DNA of 64,000 nucleotides from Pseudogymnoascus destructans (Eukaryota; Ascomycota; Leotiomycetes; Thelebolales; Thelebolaceae): the NCBI RefSeq assembly GCF_001641265.1, contig NW_020167559.1, positions 1-64,000 on the forward strand. The letters are read 5' to 3'. Position 1 is the stretch's first letter, and each line of letters begins with the position of its first letter. Under the pieces are notes generated by a model. It was not told the DNA's origin, searched no databases, and was given only the letters and a program-made list of their open reading frames with translations. Made by a program: the position numbers and the translations under genes. Below, piece after piece: positions 33,341 to 44,960 of this stretch.

Positions 33341-33611
33341 TGTTGCCTGCCAGAGGGACTGGGAGGTATTTTGGAAGAAGTATGGCAAATTCTCATCTAT
33401 AACGAGGCTCTATAGTACTCTCCGGGGGGAGCGTATAGCAGCTGATAAAGAAGATACAGACTTAGCAAGGCAAGAGGTTGATTTTATAGCTACTTATATG
33501 CATCGTGGGGCACGAGGGAAAAGAGCAGTACTTATGAAGAAGGACATTGATATTGCTCGTTTATGGCAAGAAAACAATAATAGAAGTGTACAGTGGTGGC
33601 ATACCTTCTAG
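33341..33611 (+). pseudogene. Orphan coding fragment downstream of LTR1 copy D
   Basis: A frame open from the LTR into unique sequence gives RDWEVFWKKYGKFSSITRLY and a charged tail ending NNNRSVQWWHTF with a stop at 33611. It has no recognisable domain. It is probably the 3' remnant of a repeat-encoded protein whose upstream part was lost at the LTR. Confidence 0.35.
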
Positions 33612-33689
33612 TATAGTAGACTATAGGCTATATAGAGCAATTTACTTCTGAAAAATGATGTTTATATAGGCTATATATCAAAATTCTCG

Positions 33690-34130
33690 TTGGAAATGAG
33701 GAATCACCTGCGCATGCGCAGGTGATTTTTCACTAGTTTGCCGAATTCACAGGTGAAAAAATACGATGCGCAATGCGCAAGTGATTTCTCCAAAAACTCA
33801 AATTTTCCCTCGCCTACGGCGACCCCATTTTATCGTAAAAAAAGTTGACGACGTAGGCGTAGTGCACGTATATTACTATATAAGACGTTAATTTACGAGA
33901 AAGCTCGTCATTACCCTATACTATATCTCCAAAACTCGGTGGGAACGAGCCTTCTGACGCGTCGCGAGCGCGTTGATGGGGTGGCTACAGGGGGGTTGGG
34001 GCCGGCCCACTTGGTGGCTCCTTGGCAGCCAAACCCAAAGGGGTGCGCATCGTAACTAGTGAAAAATCACCTGCGCAGGTGATTTTTCACTAGTTTGCCG
34101 AATTCACTTGTGATGTACGTTATAAGTTAT
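33690..34130. repeat. Palindrome-bounded repeat, possible MITE-like element
   Basis: TTTTTCACTAGTTTGCCGAATTCAC occurs near 33727 and again near 34086 (key part CACTAGTTTGCCGAATTCAC). The left copy is preceded by a CCTGCGCATGCGCAGG palindrome. The right copy is preceded by a 42-bp perfect palindrome centred on CTGCGCAG (about 34055-34096). Between them lies non-coding sequence with CCTACGGCGACC and GACGTAGGCG motifs. No transposase and no unambiguous TSD. Confidence 0.6.
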
Positions 34131-34241
34131 GAATCTATTGCAATTTAATATTCCAGCAAAAAAATACATGCCGCCAAATCTACGCTATGAACAACACAAC
34201 AAAGTTCATCTATAATCCCACTCCCCTCAAATCCCCTCCCC

Positions 34242-35654
34242 TCAAACCGACACCTTCCCCTCCCCCTCTCCAATCCACGCCCTCTCCCCAAACTTCCACA
34301 CCTCATCCACCACCAACTGCACCCCTCCCTCCCCACCAACCTCACTAAACACCACCAAATCCGCATCCGCCCCAACCACCAAGCTCCCCTTCACCCCCTC
34401 CATCCCCAGCACCCTCGCCGGCGTATCCGTCACAGTCTTCAGCGCCAGCGGCACACTGGCCCCCGTCCACGCCAGGAAGTTATTAACGCACTCCACGAGC
34501 GAGATCGCGGAGCCGGCGAGCTTATCGCTGCCCTCGAGCGTCAAGCGCGGGCCCGTCTTGACGATGCGTTCGCGTCCCGAAGAGCCCCAGGTGTACATCC
34601 CGTCCGGCAGGCCGACGAGGTGCATAGCGTCCGTGACGAGAATGCAGCCATCCGGGTGAGCACTCCAAGCGATCTTGACAGTCGTCGGGTGCAAATGCAG
34701 ACCATCGACAATCAGGCCAAAGAACGGGCGGAAGTCGGTGCTGGAGCTGTAGGCTGATGAGGTGCTGGTTGGGCGGTTGGTTGGGGGCGTGGTGCGCGGG
34801 GCGGTCACTCCCGTGCAGCCGAGGACGCCGAAGATGCCGGGGTCGCGGTGGTGGAGGGGGCGCATGGCGTTGAAGAGGTGGGTGATCATGGTAGCGCCAG
34901 AGGCGACGGCGGCGCTGGCTTGCTCGTAGGTTGCCTCTGAGTGACCGATTGAGTAGACGATGCCGCGGGAGATGATCTCGGGGATGGCCTGCTGGACGCC
35001 CTCTTCAGGGGCGGCGGTGAGCATCTTGGCATTGTTGAGGTTGTCGCTGCCATAGCAGGCGACGAGGTCTGAGAAGCCGTTCGGGGCCGAGATGAGGACT
35101 TCGGTGTTGTGGATGCCGTTCTTGGTGTGGGAGAGGAACGGGCCTTCGATGTGAGCGCCGAGAGACTCGGAGCCGTCGGTCGAGTCGCGCGCGCTGCCTG
35201 ATGGACCGAGGTAGGGTAGTAACTGTCGTTATCAGTATCACATATGGACACAGGAGTTGTAAATTATTCAAACCTTATGGTAGATCTCGCTCTTCTGGCT
35301 TGTCATCGTCGGCAAGTAGCTCGTCACGCCCGTCGATATTAATTGCCGATTCACCTCCTTCAACTTCTTAGGAAAGCTGCCCTCTTCCTCTGGGACATCC
35401 GAGAAGTTAATTCCGAACGCGCCATTTAATTGGACATCAATCATGCCAGGAGAGAGGATGCGGTTGCCCAGATCAACGACAACATCAGGGAGGCGCTGCT
35501 CGGTATAGAAGACATCCTGTCCATCAAGAATCTTCCCCGTGAGCGACGACACCCAGAGGTCTGCCCGAACGAGGGAGTTGTGGCGGAGGAGGCGGCAGTT
35601 GGTGAACCTGGTGATAATGTCTCGAGGAGCCCTTGCATTGGTTGAGCTAGGCAT
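34242..35654 (-). CDS. dac1: N-acetylglucosamine-6-phosphate deacetylase
   Basis: Exons 35274-35654 and 34242-35222 (minus strand) join to 1362 nt (453 aa). An in-frame ATG at 35678 would add eight residues; I prefer MPSSTNAR at 35654. The 51-bp intron has GTTTGA, a CTGATAAC branch and GACAG. The protein removes acetate from GlcNAc-6-P to give GlcN-6-P in the cytosol. Amidohydrolase landmarks appear in order: LGNRILSPGMIDVQLNGAFG, GAHIEGPFL (metal-binding Glu), GIVYSIGHSEATYEQA, MITHLFNAMRPLHHRDPG, FGLIVDGLHLHPTTVKIAW, and ILVTDAMHLVGLPDG (catalytic Asp). Length fits the fungal family. It is the first gene of the GlcNAc cluster, transcribed in the same direction as the NDT80-type regulator next door. 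Looks intact. Confidence 0.95.
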
Positions 35655-35678
35655 GTTGAATGAGGAAGGAATGAGCAT

Positions 35679-36520
35679 CGGCCCAGCGGTAGGATGGAAA
35701 TGAGATGAAAGAGCGGACCTATCGCCGTCGTAATTGAAGCGATGAGAAGTATATTACCTACATCGTGAATAACAATGAAATAAAGAAATGGACCTGGCCT
35801 AGCTACGATACCATTGAAGTATCAGATAGTGGATGGTTAGATCCAGAGGTGACTTGATGGTTGCGATGAATAATTGGGGTAAGTAGATGTGCTCCAGGCC
35901 GGTGTAACGTTGCCGAGTACGAGACCGACACCACCAAAATGTTTTTGGTGGGGTCCCGAGATGCAACCAACAACGTCCCCAAACTTGGCGAGACCCAATT
36001 GACCCATACAGTATGTAACGCCAACGTGATTGCCACCATAACATGGTAAAAAAATGAAGAGATTTTCTATTTTGTAGGTTAGAAGAATCAAAGCACTAGA
36101 CATAGAATAATAGGCATGTGTCCGTGTTCTGAAATATATAATATGGATTTCAGGGTACAGTACAACATATATGACAATATGTGGGGTATCTCTCCAATCC
36201 TGACGATCATCGAGCCTCAACACAAAAATGGTAAAAGACCGGCTCGCATAGTGCACAGCCAGCCCTAGAACCAGTGCCTGCCTCCATATCCCCTCCTGGC
36301 ATAGTTTAAACGCCCCCTCCACGTTTTGTCGAGCCGGACCAACGGGACTTTCCCCTGCGACGTAGCGTTGTTGCAAGTTGAATATTACCGGAGCTATGGG
36401 AGCACCCTTACTCCCTGAGACTAGGAACTAGACCGATTATACTGCCCATTGGCCCAAGCCATGCAACTGTGTGATGCAAGCACAGAGCCCCCCTGAACGA
36501 GATACTGGGTCTGGATACTT
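35679..36520. other. Intergenic between dac1 and the NDT80-type gene
   Basis: Holds the dac1 promoter and the 3' region of the regulator. A 179-codon minus-strand frame at 35837-36376 has no recognisable motif and is not called. Confidence 0.45.
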
Positions 36521-38212
36521 TCAGTCGTTCATGGCGGAGAAGTACCGCTTCGGTTTGGATCGCACTTCCTGGGCTTTGACTTCCGGCGCTCTCAAATGGT
36601 GGACGACATGCGGCCGATAGATGGCATCAACAGGTTGCATCCAATCATCCAAGCTGAGGGGAAAGTACTCGTATAGCTGGTCGAGCTTCTCGAGAGGGCT
36701 CGCAGCCAACGGTCTTGTTGGGATAGAATCCGTTGGGGGAGAGGCAGACGTATCTGAAATTACAGTATGGACATCGTCATCTGAAACTGACAGCCCTATA
36801 GGAGTTTTCTGTGCAGGGAGAGCGCGGAACTCCTCTTTAATCTCCGTATGATGCCAGTCCGTGGTCGGAACAGGTGGCCGGCGTTTTGCTGTAACTGGGG
36901 ATCCGGACGCTAGTCTTTTCGCACGAGGTTCGACAGGACCTGGGGAAGGCGGAGTCGGATGAGGCCATGATAACACCTGATCCAATGGCGGTTGCTATAT
37001 TACAGTTAGCATAAGCAGATGATTGGCCAATTCCCCTTATTGATAGATTGTTCCAGATGGCGCGAGGGGCGTGCTTACAATATACGACTTCTGTGGATAG
37101 TACTTGTTAGATGCCTGGGATAATGCCGGCTCGATCCATTGTGGGGTAGCTGCCGCTACACTCCCCGCGCTTCTCATGCGGTTCATTGGATCTGACTGTT
37201 TTCGCTCGCTGAGAGGCACATCTTTGCTGCTGTCAAAGTTCTTAGGGCTCCGCCCTCTGACGACAATTGGATTGGACTGGATCTCTGCGATCTTGATCAG
37301 CTGGCCGTCGCCTTCTGTCTTGGCCATTAATGTAATCTGGATTTGATAATGTTGTTGTAGGCCCTTCCGTCGGCCATTGTTTGCCGTAGCGTACTTGAAT
37401 TGCAGTCTTCGCCATGCTATCGGGATATTGACGTATATGGGATCGGCTTCCTGATTTGACGACAAGTCTATCGGGATGTTCGCTGGTGCTGTCCCGGCCT
37501 TATCTTCCGATCCGGAGCTATTCGCAACCGCCGCCTTCCATGGCACTGATATAATTTCTGTTGGTTTTCCCTCGATCGACTCGGTGGCGGATAGCACCGC
37601 GACAAGGTCTTGAATTGGCACTTGTCCTCCTTGCTCCATGAGTGCCTCCGCCATAGTCCGGGATAGAATAATGGCTCCCGATATTTGAAACAGATTCCGT
37701 CGGTAGCATGTCAGCTCCAGCGGCCTCTCGACCGTCTCTCCTTCGAACACGTCCTCTGCAATAGAGAACATGCCATTCAGTTCCGCAGCTAAGCGAGGCC
37801 ATGTTTGTCCTCCGCTGTCGAGAACCTGGGTCAAGTGTATAGGCGCACCAAAGCCCAAGAGCTTGTTGTCGAGATTCGCGGGTGAAAATTCGGGCACAGC
37901 AGCTCCTGGGTCGAGAAGGTTGTCGAAGTAGCCGCCGTTGTTATATGCCAGCGAGTCGTCAAAGCCTGGTACGAAGTCGTAGTTGTGGTTCGGAGTGAAG
38001 ACGGGAAGGGACGACAAGTCCACGTTCAGGTCGTTGCTGCCACAAAAGTAAGTCCGCATGCTTCGACCGAGGTCATCAACGTACAACATAGCTTCCCCGG
38101 AGAAGTCTGACGCCTGGCTGTATGCCTCGGAATTGTCGCCGGCTCCCTGAGAGAGATGCATGACATCAACCACGGACTGCGACGACATGCTCAACCCATC
38201 GTAGCCTGCCAT
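36521..38212 (-). CDS. ron1: NDT80/PhoG-family transcription factor (RON1-like)
   Basis: Exons 37079-38212 and 36521-36994 join to 1608 nt (535 aa). The 84-bp intron has GTAAGC and AATATAG. Without it the first exon would end in an intron-read tail. The central Ndt80-type DNA-binding region includes VERPLELTCYRRNLFQISGA, YVNIPIAWRRLQFKYATANN and LIKIAEIQSNPIVVRGRSPK, the last being the hallmark of this Ig-fold family. The C-terminal exon has a conserved block YFPLSLDDWMQPVDAIYRPH. In Trichoderma RON1 is needed to induce the GlcNAc genes. Position beside GH3 nag3 and dac1 supports the same role here, but that is inference. The promoter is shared with the GH3 gene. Confidence 0.92.
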
Positions 38213-38993
38213 CTCACCATCGCTCGGTAATCTAGCATGCGATCGCAGTAGTTGGGTAGAGGAGTATATAATTGCTGTGGTTGAGGAAAGAATATTGTGG
38301 TGGATTTGTTGTTGATGAAGGTCTCATGGCTCTCGGTGCTGCGGGGATACCAAGAAGTGGTTGTGGTTTGTGGTTTGTGGTTGGGGATGCTTGGTAGTCG
38401 AGTACTTGTGGTGTACTTGGTCCGTGTCTCTCCATTTCCCCAGGTTATACTAGCATCTTAGCACTTGACTGGCCTTGTTTGGCACTGGATGAGCGGTGGA
38501 TTAGTAGTGGATTGGTACTCTGTTAGTACCTTATTAGCAGCTAATTAGTAGCTCATTAGTGGTCGAGTTAGCGTGTACACCCCTGTGGTAACCCTGTGAT
38601 ATCCTTGTGACAAACCACTACACGCCCCTCCACCTCCTACACCACTTTTCTCCACTCAACCACAGGCCACGATAACCACGAAACCACCAAACTCTCTGTG
38701 GAACAAAACAAATTCAGGCATCTCCAACCCCCCCCATCTTGAGCCTCAATCGGGTCAAAATCATCGCCATTTATTCGCTATACTACCCTATACTACCCTA
38801 TACTACCTATACCACCTATATTTACGGTCACGATGATTTATTATACCATTTAGCCTTATATCACTACTGATCTCGTGCGCCTCTCAGCCCGTGAGCCTAT
38901 GTTCTCGCCTTGGTGATCTCTCATGGCTGGCGGCGACAGCTACCCCACCCGACTTTAATATATAACGAGACAACCAATTGATACCACGCAACA
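38213..38993. promoter_or_regulatory. Divergent promoter between ron1-like and GH3 genes
   Basis: 781 bp separate the two start codons. The region has a tandem pair TTTGTGG TTTGTGG (38367-38380), on the minus strand CCACAAA twice. It contains the CACAAA core of the Ndt80 middle-sporulation element. CTATACTACC repeats lie near 38777-38810, and a TTTAATATATAA stretch lies about 35 bp before the GH3 ATG. Co-regulation is inferred from layout. Confidence 0.5.
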
Positions 38994-41929
38994 ATGGCCG
39001 CTTTCCAGGAGGATTTGGACCCAATATGGGACGACATGGACCGGTGAGTTGTTCTACTGAGACTATTCATCGTGTATGCGGAACTGACGACCGCAGGGCT
39101 ATGGGCCAGCTGTTCATGATGGGATGGGAAGGCGAGGAAGTCACGCCCCAGATCCGATCCCTCATCGCAGATTATGGCCTCGGATCTGTCATCCTGACTG
39201 CAAAGAACCTCAAATGTAGGCTGAATCTCTTTTTCTTTTCCAAATACTGGCCTTTTTTCATTGTCACACCACTAACACTGCCCAGCTGCGGCGGACACGG
39301 CGAGACTCGCCCAGGAGCTCCAAATAATTGCCCGAGATGCTGGCCACCCCGTTCCACTGATTATTGCTCTTGACCAGGAAAACGGAGGTGTCAATAGCTT
39401 GTACGACGAAGAGTACATATGCCAGTACCCGAGCGCTATGGGTGTCGCAGCTGCGGGATCCCCAGACTTGGCATACGAGGTAGCAAATGCCACTGCTCTG
39501 GAAGTGTCGTCAGTGGGAGTCAACATGATCCTTGGTCCTGTTCTAGATGTGCTAAATAATGCTCAAATACAGCCGCTTGGCGTGAGGGCTGCAGGTGATG
39601 ACCCTCATGAAGCCTCTCAATATGGTATCGCGTCTATGAACGGATACAAAGATGCGGGTTTGACGACCTGTGGGAAGCATTTCCCTTCATACGGAAACCT
39701 CACGTTTCTCGGATCTACTTTGGATATGCCAATCATTACGGAAACTCTGGAACAACTTAGCCTGGGTGCTTTGGTGCCATTCCGCAACGCAATCAATGCA
39801 GGCCTCGACGCAATCATGGTCGGCGGCTGTGCTATCAATAATAAAGACATGAATATCATGCATGCCTGCCTCTCAAAAGAGGTTGTAGATGACCTACTAC
39901 GGCGGGATTTGGGATTTAACGGAGTTGTCGTGTCCGAGTGCTTGGAAATGGAGGCGTTAAACGTTGATATCGGCTTCCGAGGAGGCTGTGTTATGGCTAT
40001 AGAAGCTGGTTGTGACCTTGTCTTGCTTTGCCGCTCATTTTCCGTCCAAAAAGAAGCATTGTCAGGACTGAAAATCGGACTCGAAAATGGTATGGTCTCA
40101 GTTGACCGAGTGCGAACATCATTACGCCGGGTCCTGAAACTAAAGGCTAGCTGCACATCTTGGGAAAAGGCCCTTAATCCACCGGGTATGAAGCTCCTAT
40201 CGAAATTCCACGAGTCTCATCTTGCTCTGTCAACAAGAGCATATGACAACTCGATAACGGTCATGCGCGACAACAACCAACTCCTACCGCTCTCTCATAC
40301 TGTGTCTGAGAGTGAGGATCTCCTTCTCCTTACCCCGCTTCTGAAGCCCTTACCAGCGTCTGCTGCTACAAAGTTCCTCTCTGAGGGCAAAGCTACAGCC
40401 ATCGACCACGATCGCTGGATGGATCGCGGATCTATCATGTCTGGCGAGGGTGTTTTCAGAGAGCTCGGCAGACAGCTGGCGCGCCAACGGCGCGGAAAGC
40501 TCCTTCATACCTCATACACCGCCAACGGAGTGAGACCTACACACGAACACCTTATAGAGCGAGCATCCTCGATTATTGTCGTGACTGCGGATGCAACTCG
40601 AAACTTATATCAGTCAGGTTTTACGAAGCACGTCTCAATGATGTGCTCGTTACCAACCCCGACAGGGAAGAAGAAATCCCTCATTGTTGTATCGGTCTCC
40701 TCTCCGTACGATTTCGCCCGAGATAAGAGTATTGGGACGTACATTTGCACTTACGACTTTACTGAAACTGCCATGGAAGCCCTGGTTCGCGTCCTATTTG
40801 GACAGCTGAGGCCTCAAGGAAGTCTCCCAGGATCGTTGCGGAAAGTTGCAAAGGCCCAAAAATCCCGGCAAGCGTGGCTGGTGGAGTCCTATTCCGAGAA
40901 AGACGTCAACTCTCTCAACAGCTTGATACAGACCGTATCCAAAGCCTCAGTCCCCGGCTCCCCGTCACCCCTCTGGGGTGCCACCGCCCTATCCTTCTCT
41001 CTCGGCGACCCCGCTATAGCAGAAGCTCACTTCGTCGTCCGCAACTCCAGCACCGGCGCCCTCTACGGCTTCTGTGCCACCTACGCCACCGCTACCATCG
41101 GCCACATTGGCGCCCTATTCGTCGACCCAGGGAAGCGCAGCCTCTCGATCGGGCACTCCCTATACCAACGCGCTCTCCGATCCCTCACTACCCGTCCCGG
41201 TCTCCAGAGTATCAAGGTCGGTACGCGCATCCCTGCCATCTATCCCGGCGTACCGAGCACGGAGGGCTCCATCCCCCGACTGCGGAGATGGCTGGGCGCG
41301 TCACTCCCAGCCGCGGCGACGGTGTCCTCCCACCAGTTCGCGAGCTGCATTATTCAGGACCTGCATCACTGGGCGCCGCCGGAGCAAGTCGTAAAAGCGG
41401 CACAGCGCTTACACGTTGATTTCGATCTAATCCACGGCCTCGGCGCGTTTGATGATGAGGTCGCGGCGCATATCTCTATGTTTGGCAGCTGGGAGCAGTA
41501 TAAACTGTATACGCTTGCGCTAGCCGATGCGGAGGCGTGCGGGGTAGTGAGGGCGAAGAGCAGGGCTGATGGACGGCTTGTTGGAACGGTTGTGTTGTGT
41601 CGATCGAGCACGCTGCTGTCGCGGTGGCATCCGCATCTTGTTGGAGGGAGGTCAGGGGGCGTGCTATCGCCGATTGTGAGGGCGGGATACGAGGAGGATG
41701 GGGCGTTGCTGCAGGGGCTGTTGCTGTTGGGGGTGAGGCAGAATAAGGCCCACAGGGCTTGGACGTCGTATTTGGATTTGGTGAGTTTGAATCCCTTGCT
41801 GGTTGTGGGAGTGAGTGCTAACGTTGAAAATAGGTGCCTACTCAATTACTAGAGACGATTGCGCCCTTGGGGTTCAAGGTATTGAATTCGTTTACGGATC
41901 TTGGCTGTGAATTGCTGCAGCGAGGATGA
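38994..41929 (+). CDS. nag3: GH3 beta-N-acetylglucosaminidase fused to a GNAT-type acetyltransferase domain
   Basis: Exons 38994-39043, 39097-39215, 39286-41780 and 41834-41929 join to 2760 nt (919 aa). All introns are 53-70 bp with GT/AG ends; introns 2 and 3 have clear CTAAC branches. The N-terminal TIM barrel is NagZ-like: GQLFMMGWEGEEVTPQIRSL, IIALDQENGGVN, LGPVLDVLNNAQIQPLG, KHFPSYG around residue 187, VVVSECLEMEALN. GH3 enzymes of this type release GlcNAc from chito-oligosaccharides. The C-terminal third has a GNAT fold signature (TALSFSLGDPAIAEAHFVVR, IGHIGALFVDPGKRSLSIGH, LYQRALRSL). There is no obvious signal peptide, so the enzyme is probably intracellular. It is divergent from the regulator gene and belongs to the same cluster. 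The last exon is short and depends on the final intron; reading through gives a false stop. Confidence 0.93.
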
Positions 41930-42317
41930 TATGTATTTGGGTTGGAAATATGATCAAAATTAAACAAAATTAACTGTATTTGCAAATCTCTTCCGGCCTA
42001 TCTTCGTGAATTGGTTTTGTGGATTTCTAACAACAGTTGGGCCCCTTTAGGATATGAAACATACTTGGTTGAGAGAACTGCATTGGGAGCAATACAAACC
42101 GAGAAAGGAAGCAGTGGGCTAGAAACTGATAAAACCCAGCGGGGTCATGTATATGTCAAACCGTAGGCTCCGGCGACACAGAAATGTAATTGTAATTTCC
42201 AAAAATATTTAATCAAGAGGTTGATCTATACACCGAGCAGCCGGACTCATCGGCCTGGACGTGGTAATGTCAAAACCGATGTCAACATTGTGAGTGTTAT
42301 ACGCTCCCATACAAAAT
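41930..42317. other. 3' region of the GH3 gene
   Basis: AT-rich non-coding sequence; nothing further recognised. Confidence 0.4.
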
Positions 42318-42381
42318 ACAAAATAGAATTTGAACATAGCGGTGGGGCCATCCCCACCGCTATGTTCAAATTCTATTTTGT
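42318..42381. repeat. Perfect 30-bp inverted repeat (hairpin)
   Basis: The arm at 42318-42347 (ACAAAATAGAATTTGAACAT then AGCGGTGGGG) and its exact complement at 42352-42381 are separated by CCAT. No TSD is evident. Confidence 0.9.
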
Positions 42382-44470
42382 CCTTGACCATCGTCCTTCT
42401 CGTATTATCATCAATTCCAGCACCTAGGTATAAATACCCTTCTTTCCTATTTGAACCTTTGTCTTCCTTCATCGCCATTAAGACCAGTTTTCTTGCAAAA
42501 GCAGCTAATTACCTCCAGCCCCACGGTATCATTACCACCGTCGCTGATTCCTGTCACCCCCCAACCTACCACCACCGATATATATTACTACCGTCACCAT
42601 TGATTCCTGCTGCCGTTATCATGCTACCCATCTCTCATATAACCCATCATTCTTCCGCTCGTTAAATAGTAAACCAGTTTCTCTCTGCAACCACCGCTCA
42701 GTCTTACCGGCACACCGAGCCTCAAGGTTACCCTCGGTCCTGCATTATAGTACACTGAGTGAGGTAAGTCTTGCAGGCCTCTTATATCAAAATTTCGTAC
42801 CATCCAATCACTCTTCTCGCAAAATTCTCCCTTACTCCCCCATCCCTTTGCACCCGCAAGATCAGCATCACTGCTGACCTCAACGCGAATAAACTTGGCG
42901 ACATCGTGTTCGAGATTGACCTGCTTGGCAAGGCTCAGAGATGGCGGAGGTGACCATGCGTTCGCACAGCCTCTCTTTTATCCTCGACTCGTTCGGTGAC
43001 CGCGTCAACCTTGCAATAGACCTGCTCGAAACTACCATCGAGATGACACAGCGTGCCAGTATCGACGAGAGCTGGACGATGCAACAGCAAGCGTGGCATC
43101 ACTCATGGCTGTAGTCCTCCCTGGCCCTGTGGTTGCTGATTCTTGTCACCACTCTCCTTGCCAGCGCCACCGCTCTCCTGTCGCCGTTCCAACACCCACC
43201 ACTCGTAAAATTCATCCTCTTCCAAAAAATATCATACTTCCAACGGTATTTGTCTATCAAGCGGACACACTGGTCAGCATGTGACAACGCAACGGCAAGC
43301 GTACGTACGCGGCCACGAAACTTTTCGCTCCTGTGCATTAGTAAGAAGTGGAGAGTCTCAGGTGCTGTTATACTAAAGTTCAAAAATAGAAGCTGACCCC
43401 CGCACCCCTTGCCTAAGTGTGGAAACTCCAACTCCAGTCTCACTCCCTATCCTCTTGAAGCCATACCACAGGTGACAACCACACACAAAATGCCCTACCC
43501 AACTCATCCCCCGCACGCATATAAGAGCGGAGCAGTATCCAGGCGCCTCTCCTAAATATAATAACAATAAATGGTACGGTTGTAGAAATATACAACTTCT
43601 CATCTGACGACAAAGGCAACGAAGACGGCGAGGATGAAGACGACGCCGACCCACGGCTATCTCTTCTGCGAATTCCTATCCCCGCCCCGACAACCAGTGC
43701 TCACTTACTATTGCCGCGGGCTCTCCTGTTGTCGTAGCTCTCCTGTCACCATTCCAACACCCACCTCTCCCAGAATCCACCACGCTTCCACCCAAAATTT
43801 TCATGCAGTCAACATTATATCCAGCGCACACACTGCTCAGAATGTAACGACGCAAGCCCACCGCATACGTACGCGGCCACGAAACTTTTCGCTCCCTCGC
43901 ATAGAATGAGAAGTGAGGACTATTGAATGCTTATATACTATAATTCAAACATAGCTGCTGATCCCCTCCCACGGCGCCCCAAAAAGGAGCCCCTTATTTC
44001 CTCTCTGTGAGCAAACTTCAGCCCATCACTTCCTGCACCGCTTCTCTATCTGACGCCTTCCCTCGTGTGACCTCCCACATCTAATTATCAGACAATCCTC
44101 ATGGCTCTCTATCGCCATCGTGGTTCTACGTTGGAGGAGAAGGCCAGGAAGAACAGGCGGGTGCTGTTGACAAGGGGGACTGTCTAGATATAGCAGGGCT
44201 AGAGAAGGTCAGATTCGAATTGCTTGGGGCCATACGAATGTTCGAAGAAAGCAGGGCCGCGGGGGGGCGAGTGGGTGGTCTCATCTGACGATGAGGATGA
44301 AGACGGTGGAATGCCCGGTCCGTGAAGTTGTCTATGAATTCCTGTTACCAGTTACCGCCCGGTCACCGATATTAACTATCGTCGCCGACGCTTTTCTGTC
44401 ACCGTTCCAACACCCACTTCTCGTTAAAATCCACCCCTTTCCATCTTGGAAATATTAAACACCGATACAG
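42382..44470. repeat. Cluster of degenerate long repeats, non-coding
   Basis: At least two diverged copies of a roughly 210-bp unit (about 43133-43345 and 43690-43910). Each contains TCTCCTGTC(G/A)CC(G/A)TTCCAACACCC near the start and ACGCGGCCACGAAACTTTTC near the end. A partial third copy is at about 44390-44440. Shorter GATTCCTGTCACC motifs lie at 42545 and 42600. The unit is probably an old repeat family. Short open frames here are not called as genes. Confidence 0.75.
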
Positions 44471-44960
44471 CGATAACGCTACTGTATGTGAGGTAGGTTT
44501 GAATGGATGGTCTCTCTCTTTTGATCCGTGTTTAAACACGGTCTGTTTGCATGGAGAGCTGGAAGCAAGAGCTTCGCACGATTATATGGCGTTTCAAACC
44601 CCACCAACTAACCAACAAAACCAATAACCAATAGTTATTCGTTATTTTTCTATATTTCTCTTTTAAACCAAATATCTATATTATCCTACTGAACCATTCC
44701 ACCATATAACCCCCCCTCCCACAATCTAAAAATAAAATTATGCAACTGTCTCAGTCTGCGCTTCCTCCAACCAGGAAGACATTCTTTTAAATATGGCCAT
44801 ATATGTTATGCACCCCATCCCATCCCATCCAATCCCATCCAATCCCACCATTTTAATATATCCTCTTACTTACTGTACCGCCTTCTCTCCCGCGGTCCCA
44901 TACCATGTTGTACTGTATTACTTTGTATAATAGGCGCCTCTCGCCTCAATCCCGGTCCAC
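44471..44960. other. 3' region of the ABC transporter gene
   Basis: AT-rich sequence with a short CCCATCC/CAATCCCATCC microrepeat near 44815-44850. No gene seen. Confidence 0.45.

Noticed and set aside
35837..36376. 179-codon minus-strand frame between dac1 and the NDT80-type gene
   Set aside because: No recognisable domain and low-complexity ends; likely untranslated or intergenic sequence.
27445..41929. Zn2Cys6 factor as the pathway regulator of the GlcNAc cluster
   Set aside because: It is separated by 4.2 kb including a repeat island, and the cluster already contains the regulator type known for this pathway; no evidence links it.
42209..42665. Short genes around the 42.3-kb hairpin
   Set aside because: The frames are created by the two arms of the inverted repeat and contain no motif.
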